From assembly GCA_037139855.1 (NCBI GenBank), contig JBAXFM010000152.1:1-12249 (forward strand): a stretch of 12,249 bases of DNA, in the 5' to 3' direction. The DNA comes from CAIVAT01 sp037139855. GTDB taxonomy: Bacteria > Bacteroidota > Bacteroidia > Bacteroidales > FEN-979. The translations under genes were made by a program, and so were the position numbers. The notes beneath the pieces were generated by a model. It did not search any database. It was not told where the DNA came from and saw nothing but the letters and a program-made list of their open reading frames with translations. Positions 1 to 7,000 of this stretch are shown here, one piece after another. Numbering within the stretch: position 1 is the stretch's first letter; each line of letters starts with the position of its first letter.

Positions 1-1
1 G

Positions 2-535
2 GTGTACATGGCTGAAAATCTGAAAGTGACCCACTTCAGAAATGGAAAGGAAATTGCCATGGTAATGGATACTGCCAGCTGGAGAACGGCTGAAAGCACT
101 GCATTTTGCAATTACCGGAATGATTCTGTCAATGTTGATCTCTTTGGAAGACTCTACAACGGTTATGTGCTGACGGATACCTCCGCAATTTGTCCTTTAG
201 GCTGGCATGTTCCCTCTTTTGACGAGTGGACTTCGCTCATGATGTGCCTGGGAGGGAAGGAAAATGCCGGCGGGTATCTGAAAGAAGCGGGAACCTTGCA
301 CTGGAGCAACCCCAACAAGACCATGTTTACAAACAACACCTTTGCGCTTCCATCAGGAGGCCGCGACCGGAAAGGCGGTTATTCCAGGCCAGGCATTGTC
401 TGTAACTGGTGGGTAGGCATGGATAATACGATCGACGGTTTACAGGGAATTTTGCTGACGAATGAAACCACCGGGGTTACCACGATCAAACCGGATAAAA
501 ATGCAGGGTTGTCGGTGAGGTGTATCCGGAATTAA
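2..535 (+). CDS. FISUMP-domain protein, C-terminal part (5' end outside window)
   Basis: The reading frame is open from the first bases, so this is the 3' end of a longer gene; the GTG at position 2 is probably an internal Val codon. The 177 visible residues match the FISUMP pattern (Fibrobacter succinogenes major paralogous domain): MAENLKVTHFRNG at the start, then LYNGY, CPLGWHVPSFDEW, GGYLKEAGTLHW, FALPSGGRDRKGGYS, a WW pair, and the closing LSVRCIRN. Such domains sit at the C-terminus of secreted or lipid-anchored surface proteins in Bacteroidota and Fibrobacteres; their function is not established and a C-type-lectin-like fold is only suspected. Any signal peptide or lipobox would be upstream of the window. 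The TAA stop at 533-535 overlaps the end of the opposing gene by 4 bases, so no separate terminator fits between them. Family assignment is firm; the role is unknown. Confidence 0.85.
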   Translation: MYMAENLKVTHFRNGKEIAMVMDTASWRTAESTAFCNYRNDSVNVDLFGRLYNGYVLTDTSAICPLGWHVPSFDEWTSLMMCLGGKENAGGYLKEAGTLHWSNPNKTMFTNNTFALPSGGRDRKGGYSRPGIVCNWWVGMDNTIDGLQGILLTNETTGVTTIKPDKNAGLSVRCIRN

Positions 536-1035
536 AACTCAAAGGCCAACCCGGCCTTGGGCATGAACTCGAATTGGTAGAGGCCTGGACTCAGGTAAAC
601 ATTCCACCTCAATTTCCCTTCTGGTGTATAAAACGACCAGCCCAGCATCAGGTCAATGATTGGTCCTTTATCATCCCCGAAATGATTCCCTGTCCAGGTA
701 CTCCAGGAATAGCCCCCGCGAAGCCCTATGAAAGGATAATGTGAACGATGGTTGGTAATAGCGATCACGTTAAACCTCACCAGGAGATAGACGTTCAGCA
801 TTTCCGTATTATAGGTTGAAACACCTGCCCCCAGTGAGAAAACCCGGGAAAACAGATAACCTCCTGTAGCCGATAATTCAGCGATCATGGTTGGATTATT
901 TTCTGTCAGTGTCAATCCGAATGCGACACCAGGCTGAAAATAAAAACTTTTTCTGGGAATCAGCGAGTCCTGCTTCTGGGAAAATGAGAGCCAGGGAACC
1001 AGGCAGAGAATAAAGATAAATATGTTCCTTTTCAT
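532..1035 (-). CDS. Small outer-membrane beta-barrel protein, last gene of a four-gene operon
   Basis: This 167-residue protein begins with a clear signal peptide (MKRNIFIFILCLVPWLSFSQ), likely cut after the Gln as is common in Bacteroidota. The rest is alternating hydrophobic and polar residues with many aromatic and Gly residues, consistent with about eight beta strands (for example SATGGYLFSRVFSLGAGVS, MLNVYLLVRFNVI, PFIGLRGGYSW, LIDLMLGW-type segments), and it ends in FEF, a typical terminal Phe for barrel insertion by the BAM machinery. I chose the ATG at 1033-1035 over an upstream in-frame ATG at 1071, because the longer form would put 12 extra residues before the signal peptide and overlap the preceding gene. 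It begins 11 bases after the stop of the hydrolase gene, so co-translation is likely. No specific ligand or enzyme function can be read; a small porin-like or envelope-stress barrel is possible. Confidence 0.75.
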   Translation of the reverse strand: MKRNIFIFILCLVPWLSFSQKQDSLIPRKSFYFQPGVAFGLTLTENNPTMIAELSATGGYLFSRVFSLGAGVSTYNTEMLNVYLLVRFNVIAITNHRSHYPFIGLRGGYSWSTWTGNHFGDDKGPIIDLMLGWSFYTPEGKLRWNVYLSPGLYQFEFMPKAGLAFEF

Positions 1036-1046
1036 GATGGATAAAG

Positions 1047-2240
1047 CTAAACAACTAATTGGAGCATGCAATAGGTGTAGAAATCGGACCCGGCCTCCTT
1101 GTGATCCTTACCTGGAATATCATGTTTGGTCACATTGCAGCCTGCTGCTTTAAATGCCTGATAGGCGCTTTCAGTATTTTCGTAGGGAACGATGGTGTCT
1201 TTGGTGGCATGGAGAAGAGTGATTTTGGCTTTTGGAACCCAATCGGTTATTTTGCCATACACGATCAAACTGTTATTCCGTAAAGAAGCCCGGAACTTTT
1301 TCGTGTTGAGGTTCGTGGTATCAAAAGCCTGCGGTGCCATGATTTTGGTTAATTTTGTTTCACCCATCATGGTCGATATCTGGTCGGTTGTATAATTTTT
1401 TGAAAGGATCCAATCCTGGTAATTGGAAAGCAAAGGCTCAGCAAACATCTGCGAAAGGTCAAGATTGAGGCTGTCGCCATAGTTCAGGCCAAGAACCAGC
1501 AATGGGATTGTTACCGGCTGACTGCTGTAGTCTCTTGCAACAAACGTGTCATAGGATTTGATCAGGTCATAGGCACCCCCGCCCGCGAAAACCTGGTCGA
1601 TGACGAATGCTCTTGTGTATCCTGGATTGGTCTCAACAAACTTCAGAAAACACAACGAAGCCTGACCTCCCTGTGAATAACCCATTACGGTAATATGATG
1701 GGAGATCTTTTTACTGATCGAAGCAAAATACTCTTTTGCTGCAAGCAGCATGTCTGCACAAACCTGCCCGGTTGAAAGGACGTCATAATAAGGATGTACT
1801 TTGTCTTTGGATGCACCATAGCCGATGTAATCAGGAGCCACCACGACATAACCGAACAATGAAAAAAGTCCTTCGGTCACTCCCATTTTTTCCGAGGGAA
1901 CTTCATAATTTGCACCGTAAGTATAATGAACACCAAGAATGGTTCCCATGTTGATAAAGTCTGCATCAGCCACCGGAAAGAAAATAGCGCCGGATGCAAG
2001 GATGGGATTTCCTGAAGGATCTGTTGTTTTATAGATGATCGATACAATTTTCACCTTTTTATTGGGCAAAGCCTTGTAGAGGGTTGAGTTGGGATCCTGC
2101 TTCAATCTGGTGGCAAGTGCATATTTGTCAATCACCTCCTCTTTGGTGACCCTTTCAAAGAACATGAAGTCGGTCAACGGCTCTTTCTTGCAGGAAAAGA
2201 GCAGTAAAACCAAGAGGATGCTGAGTAATGTCTTTTTCAT
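1047..2240 (-). CDS. Alpha/beta-hydrolase lipoprotein (secretory lipase/esterase-like)
   Basis: This 397-residue protein has a short hydrophobic leader and a lipobox LFSC with the lipidated Cys at residue 17, followed by KKE, so it is predicted to be a lipoprotein. The hydrolase fold shows in the strand-turn APDYIGYG (about 135-142), the nucleophile elbow GYSQGG (187-192, nucleophile Ser189), and the late ATKDTIVPY and GKDHKEAG segments, which place the acid at Asp348 and the base at His380. HYTYGAN (about 105-111) may form part of the oxyanion hole. The pattern fits the secretory lipase / large esterase group of alpha/beta hydrolases, which cleave ester bonds of lipids, acyl sugars or feruloyl groups; which substrate applies is not visible. 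The start is the ATG at 2238-2240, 26 bases past the upstream barrel gene. Its place in an envelope operon suggests action at the cell surface or in the periplasm. Confidence 0.85.
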   Translation of the reverse strand: MKKTLLSILLVLLLFSCKKEPLTDFMFFERVTKEEVIDKYALATRLKQDPNSTLYKALPNKKVKIVSIIYKTTDPSGNPILASGAIFFPVADADFINMGTILGVHYTYGANYEVPSEKMGVTEGLFSLFGYVVVAPDYIGYGASKDKVHPYYDVLSTGQVCADMLLAAKEYFASISKKISHHITVMGYSQGGQASLCFLKFVETNPGYTRAFVIDQVFAGGGAYDLIKSYDTFVARDYSSQPVTIPLLVLGLNYGDSLNLDLSQMFAEPLLSNYQDWILSKNYTTDQISTMMGETKLTKIMAPQAFDTTNLNTKKFRASLRNNSLIVYGKITDWVPKAKITLLHATKDTIVPYENTESAYQAFKAAGCNVTKHDIPGKDHKEAGSDFYTYCMLQLVV

Positions 2241-2266
2241 TTTGATAAAGAATTTTGAGTATAATA

Positions 2267-2878
2267 TTAAAAAAGTATCCCTACAGAAAGTTCAAGACCC
2301 ATTTGCCGGAGGCTTTCAAAATCATCCGTATTGATCTTATTCAGGTTCCACCGGTACCGGCCTTCCACTTCGAATTTCCAGAGATCAAAACCCATTCCTG
2401 CACTGAGTCCGCAATAAAATCTCCGGATCGTATTTTTAGGGAGAGTATTGTCCGCGTCCAGCACATCAAAAAATTCGCCAACATCGTTATAGATATAGGA
2501 CACATAGATATTCCCAAGCAGGTACGGGCGGAATATCTTGCTGAGCCTGAGTCCTGCCCTTAAGTTTACCGGGATATCAATTGTTTGAATGTTTGCAGGG
2601 AAATCGGTAACGTAAATAAGATCAACAAGCGTATAAGATTGCGTTACAATCACCTCGGGTGCAATCGAATAATTAAAAAAACTTCCTTTGGTGTATTCCG
2701 CAATGACTCCGAGCGTCCATCCCGGCCGGGCCTCAAAATCAGAATAAAATCCTTTACCGTAATTTTCAAGGTGGATATAATTGACTCCTCCTTTTACGCC
2801 AAACCTCCAGGGTCTTTGCTGGGAGTATGCAGGAGGGATCAGAATTGCCAGGAGAAACAGGAGAATAATCTTTTTCAT
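2267..2878 (-). CDS. Outer-membrane beta-barrel protein (PorT-like family)
   Basis: This 203-residue protein starts with a signal peptide, MKKIILLFLLAILIPPAYSQ, followed by RPWRFGVKGGVNY, the usual first strand of the outer-membrane beta-barrel / PorT-like families of Bacteroidota. Further amphipathic strands can be seen (WTLGVIAEYT, SIAPEVIVTQSY, IDIPVNLRAGLRL, RPYLLGNIYVSYIY, RFYCGLSAGMGFDL, FEVEGRYRWNL), and the chain ends with LELSVGILF, a C-terminal Phe typical of BAM substrates. The ATG at 2876-2878 is chosen; the frame is open further upstream to 2944, but that start would overlap the regulator gene and bury the signal peptide. It lies between the HTH regulator (49 bases upstream) and the lipoprotein hydrolase (26 bases downstream), suggesting an envelope role shared with them. 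Substrate and exact function are unknown. Confidence 0.8.
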   Translation of the reverse strand: MKKIILLFLLAILIPPAYSQQRPWRFGVKGGVNYIHLENYGKGFYSDFEARPGWTLGVIAEYTKGSFFNYSIAPEVIVTQSYTLVDLIYVTDFPANIQTIDIPVNLRAGLRLSKIFRPYLLGNIYVSYIYNDVGEFFDVLDADNTLPKNTIRRFYCGLSAGMGFDLWKFEVEGRYRWNLNKINTDDFESLRQMGLELSVGILF

Positions 2879-2927
2879 ATTGTTGAAGGATAACTTTTCT
2901 AATCCGTTTTCACTAAGTTTTATGATT

Positions 2928-3935
2928 TTATGCCAGTCGTTCAATCCGGCTCCTGAGCGCTCTGACCTTCTCGTGAAGGGTATTGAAAAACCGGTTGCGC
3001 TCTTTGGCGGAGGTGCCGCTGATCATGGTTGATTTTTGCATCAGATTTCGCAGTGAGTTTTCAATCTGATCGCAAAACACCGGGTTAGTGGTGATCAACT
3101 GGTTGATGACATTGTAAGTATTGTAAGAAGTTTTGTGGCCATCGGTGTTAACCAGAATGGTATTATCACTGACCAGCACCTCGTTGTTGAAAAGCTTATA
3201 ACTGTTTTCAATCCCCTCGCAGGGAGATCCGTGACGGAATTGAGACCCGCATTCAGCTTGAAGCCTGACATGGTCGAGCCAGGCTTCCACCACATCACAA
3301 AGCCGGTAAACATCATCGGTATGGGCGAAAAAACCCGAAACAAAACAATATTCTATCTGACGAAGAATACTTGATATGGTCTCTTCGCTCCAGATTTCGG
3401 TGGTTGGTATTTTAATGTAATGTGCAAGCAACTGCTGCCCGGTTTCATACAGACCTTCAGGAACGTCAAGCGTCAGTTTTTTGTCTTCGTAACCACTTGC
3501 AGGGATGAGTGCCTTGTTCCAGAAATAGATCTTAAAAGCGGCTATTTCAGGGAATTCGAAATAGTAAAAAACCGGGATATCCTTGGCTGCATAAATAATC
3601 TCCCTCTCTTTAGCGGCATGGATCGTTTTTATCGCTGCCAGAAGAGATTGCAGCCAGTTTTCAATGTTGAATCCGTTTTCGCCGATAGCCAGCGCATTGA
3701 AAATTACATGATCGCTCTTTAGGTTGAAGAGAGCATCGACCGAAATTTTATAATGAAAACATATGAGTTTCAACTCCTCCAGCGATAATTCCTTCTCTCC
3801 CCTGATTCTTCGGTAAGCGCTGTCGTAGCTGATTTTTAAAAGATCCGAAAGTTCATGAACAAAGGAAATGTTTGATGTCACTCTGCTCTTGATCAATTGG
3901 AAAAGGATTTCCTGTATGGAGGGTTGCGGGTCCAT
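2928..3935 (-). CDS. HTH-domain transcription regulator heading the envelope operon
   Basis: This 335-residue protein has an N-terminal lambda-repressor/XRE-like helix-turn-helix: SFVHELSDLLKIS (24-36) looks like helix 2 and YDSAYRRIRGEKELS (37-51) like the recognition helix and the following turn, then LEELKLICFHYKISVDALFNL (52-72) closes the five-helix bundle. The remaining ~260 residues have no motif I recognise; they are rich in helix-forming and aromatic residues and end in a basic, coiled-coil-like LHEKVRALRSRIERLA. Regulators with this N-terminus and a long unassigned C-terminal region are frequent in Bacteroidota, and the C-terminal part may sense a ligand or mediate dimerisation (inference). 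There is no signal peptide. The ATG at 3933-3935 lies about 15 bases from the predicted transcription start. It is the first gene of a minus-strand run with two beta-barrels and a lipoprotein hydrolase, so it probably controls them and itself. Confidence 0.8.
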   Translation of the reverse strand: MDPQPSIQEILFQLIKSRVTSNISFVHELSDLLKISYDSAYRRIRGEKELSLEELKLICFHYKISVDALFNLKSDHVIFNALAIGENGFNIENWLQSLLAAIKTIHAAKEREIIYAAKDIPVFYYFEFPEIAAFKIYFWNKALIPASGYEDKKLTLDVPEGLYETGQQLLAHYIKIPTTEIWSEETISSILRQIEYCFVSGFFAHTDDVYRLCDVVEAWLDHVRLQAECGSQFRHGSPCEGIENSYKLFNNEVLVSDNTILVNTDGHKTSYNTYNVINQLITTNPVFCDQIENSLRNLMQKSTMISGTSAKERNRFFNTLHEKVRALRSRIERLA

Positions 3936-3957
3936 CTTTGTTTATTTTCTGGCCCTG

Positions 3958-3989
3958 TAAAGATATGTTAATAAAATAACATAATCAAA
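3958..3989 (-). promoter_or_regulatory. Bacteroidota-type promoter of the regulator operon
   Basis: Read on the minus strand, TTTG (3989-3986) is followed after exactly 20 bases by TATCTTTA (3965-3958). This matches the Bacteroidota primary-sigma consensus, TTTG near -33 and TAnnTTTG near -7, with a single mismatch in the last base. The start of transcription would be near 3950, leaving a leader of about 15 bases before the ATG at 3935. A second TTTG lies 5 bases farther upstream (3994-3991). There is no clear Shine-Dalgarno sequence in the leader, which is normal for this phylum. Confidence 0.6.
3964..3983. promoter_or_regulatory. 7-bp inverted repeat inside the promoter spacer, candidate operator
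   Basis: TATGTTA at 3964-3970 and TAACATA at 3977-3983 form a perfect 7-bp inverted repeat with a 6-base AT spacer. The repeat fills most of the spacer between the -33 and -7 elements and touches the -7 element, so a dimer bound here would block RNA polymerase. The half-site centres are 13 bases apart. The first gene downstream encodes an HTH protein, so self-repression is a natural reading, but AT-rich DNA gives short palindromes by chance and no binding is shown. Confidence 0.35.
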
Positions 3990-4017
3990 TCAAATTGTCA
4001 GCAGCCTGACTTTTATA

Positions 4018-4051
4018 CCCACCCCCGGCCCTAAAACAGGGAGGGGGGGCG
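4018..4051. repeat. Intergenic G/C-run imperfect palindrome, likely dispersed repeat
   Basis: Between the A2M stop codon (4070) and the operon promoter lies a C-rich arm (CCCACCCCCGGCCCT), a short loop (AAAAC) and a G-rich arm (AGGGAGGGGGGGCG), in otherwise AT-rich DNA. Pairing outward from the loop gives 4 bp, two mismatches, then 5 G-C pairs. The layout CCCACCCCC-NN-CCC ... GGGAGGGGG is shared with the element inside the A2M gene at 4298-4351, read on the opposite strand. G/C-run palindromes of this kind are scattered between genes in many environmental Bacteroidota (from memory, not searched). It lacks a following T-run on either strand, so it is not a textbook terminator, although it could still stop or protect the A2M transcript. 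Confidence 0.55.
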
Positions 4052-4069
4052 TGAAAAAAAATCATTCGA

Positions 4070-7000
4070 TTATTTTTCAACGCTGATTCTGATTCCCTCC
4101 GAATGAGCAGTAAATTCGGGAGCGTACATGCACTGGATGGAGGTAATGCCATTGGAATAATCTCCCGCTGCATTTACTTTCAAGGCATATTCGAAAACGT
4201 AAGTTCCTTTCGGGAGATAGTCGAAGAAGAAGTTGGTTGCCTGGTCGGTCGTACTCTGGTAGTAGCCAAGACCGTCCTGATAACGGTACCCGGACAGTTG
4301 GGCTCCGGAGCCCCCTCCCCGCATGGAGAGGGGGTTGGGGGTGGGGCTGCACGGTTCCAATCCACTTGCCCTCATATCTTTCATATGCACAAACTCCAGG
4401 TCGCGGTCAACAGTAAGGACGATGCGGACTACGACCTTATCTCCGATTATGAGTGAACCGGTGAATTGGTTAATGGATGAGCCGGGTTTTAATACGTCAT
4501 TCGTCATTCGTACTTTGTCATTTGTCAATGGTTCCAGCTCCGGTCCGGTCGGGGTGTTTTTCTCGATATACAATTCCTTTTTCAGTTTCATCGGGGTGGC
4601 AGCCGGGGTGATTTTATCGAGATTTTCGAAATATTGCCAGTACACAGCGCCCCAGGCTACCCCTTCGCCTGACTTAGAAACAGTGATGTTCCCCATTTCC
4701 GGTTTGATCTCATTCCCCGACCAGGATAGCTGGAAATACCCGGTTCCGGCCTCCTTTTTCACATCGGTGAGTTTGTCGGAACTGATTTTTTCTTTGCCAA
4801 GTGTAATTTTCACCCCCGGATCATCGGAAAGCAAATCTGTTCCCCGGAGCAAAAGGGCATAGCAAGCTTCAAGGGTTGCACGGGGCGAACGCCAATCCTG
4901 GGTTTGCTTTTGTTTTAACAACCAGATCTTCAACTCTTCCACTGTGTTTTTATCCTGCGCTATTTCGTCGTAGGCTTCAATCATCAGTGCCTGGGTTTCA
5001 ATCGGGGCCTGGTACCATAAATAGCCGCGTTCCCCGGCCCAATACATGCCCATTTCGCTGGAATGAAGCGCTTTTTCAGAAAGTGATTTCAGTATAAGAG
5101 CCGGAACTTCTTTGCTATTGAGGCGGTTCAATGCAAGGGCGATCATCCCCTGTAAGGTTTGGTCGTTTTTCAGCCAGTATTTTTCAGCCTGGCGTTTATA
5201 ATAGCTGAAAGCTTCATTCACTGGTAATCCGGCCATTTGAATCGGAGATTTGGGATCGGTCATGAAAAATGAACGGGCATACAAATACTGAACCTGGGAA
5301 CTGCCCAGTTGATTGTCGTCCATGTTCTTAGGCTGATATTGCTTCAGATGTTCATAATCCTGCTGAAGTTCCCTGTCGAGGTAACCGATGGCTTTCGTCA
5401 CCATCTCCCGGGAAGCAGGGTCGTTGAGGATATTGGTGACCCCCAGGTGATACAGTTTCCCCAGGCCGGCAACGATATTCTGAGTAATATAGCGGTTTTC
5501 GGGCATGCCGGCAAACCAGGTCCAGCCACCACTTGGGGCTTGCAGTTTCTTTAGTTTTCCAAGGTTTTCGCTCAGGTTAGCATTGATGTTATCGAGGTCG
5601 AAAAAGAGTCCCAGATTTTGTTTACGGCCGGTTTCGCTCAAAGCCTCCATCACCCAGGGTGTTTCCTGCAGCAAAGCTGATTTCAGTTCCTGATTTTTGG
5701 CCAGATTCGACTGCAACGCATCGGGTGTGAGGTTTTTCCAGGATTCAAACACGGCTTTGATTTTCGGATTTGAATTGGCAATGAATGCGGCGAGACTGTT
5801 TGTCCAGAACGCGGAGAAAATGGCATCGGCATTGTCATATTGTTTATCGTTCAGCGATGGCAGGGCCTGGATGGCGTACCAGGCAGGGTTCGAAGCAAAT
5901 TCGAGGGTAAGTTTGTGGTTTTTCAGGGATGCATCCATGTTGTCCGGTGAACCTGATTTCAACAGTTTGTCGAACGTAAAATCAAACGTACCTTTTCCGC
6001 GGACGGGCAATGGCAGCGACTCTGTGACCAACATGCGGTTGGTAAGGACCGGAATTGCCTTTTCCTCCCCGTCGCTGAAAGTTCCGGAAACAGCGGTGAT
6101 CCGGTACTGTAGCGCCGAGAGACCCGTGCTGACCGGGATGAACAGTTTCCAGGTTGCGACGGTGCTCTGGCCTTTCAGTACGTTGAAAGGCTGATTCCGT
6201 TTCCCTGTTCCCGATGCCGGGATACTGTCGATCAGCGTATTTTGCGATTGCAGGGTGATGGCGTCGGCAAGGGCAAGCGATACTTCGCCGGCCAGGTCAC
6301 GGTCGGATAGGTTGACGATTTTGGCGCTGAAAATGACGGTATCGCCCTGTCTGACGAAGCGGGGAGCGTTTGGAAACACCATCAGATCTTTCCGGGTGAC
6401 CAGCTCTTTTACGATCAGCCCGTATTCCAGGTTTTTCGTGTGGGCAAGCCCGAGAAATTTCCATCTGGTGAGCGATTCGGGAGCCGTAAATTCCATGATC
6501 AAGGTGCCTGCTGAGTCGGTGTTTAGTGTTGGATAGAAAAATGCAGTTTCACGAAAATCACGGCGGACCTGGACGACAGGTTCCTGCGGTGTTATTACTG
6601 AACGAGGTTCGTTTCCAGGAAGTATTACTTTGGCAACCTCTTCCTCCTTAACCATGCCGGGCGGAGGGATCATGCCGGCAGGGGCACCGGCGGTGGTTTC
6701 CATATCCATCACTTGTGGTGCAGTAAATTTGACCCTTCCGCCACGGTTATGCATCGAATACATGGCCGAACCACCAAAGTAACTGGCGCCAAACCAGTTC
6801 AACTTTAATCCCGGGTGGAATATAGTTGGATCAGTCTCCTGGTTTGTAGAGAACCACTGTCCTGAGGCAGTCCGAAAAGCATTGTCAACGTCCCAGGGAA
6901 CGAGTCCGTTGAATCGTTGGTAAACATTGAAATCCCATTCATGGGGATGGAAAAGGTCAAGTGACGCATCATACATGCTTGCCAGAAATTCAGCATCTGC

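Noticed and set aside
1036..1071. Upstream start at 1071 for the small barrel
   Set aside because: It would overlap the hydrolase gene by 25 bases and bury the signal peptide that starts at the internal Met.
2879..2944. Upstream start at 2944 for the PorT-like barrel, overlapping the regulator gene
   Set aside because: It would put 22 polar residues before a clear signal peptide; the ATG at 2876-2878 gives a normal leader.
4018..4051. Rho-independent terminator for the A2M gene
   Set aside because: The hairpin has mismatches in the stem and no T-run follows it in the direction of A2M transcription; the A-run at 4054-4061 (T-run on the minus strand) lies before the hairpin in that direction.
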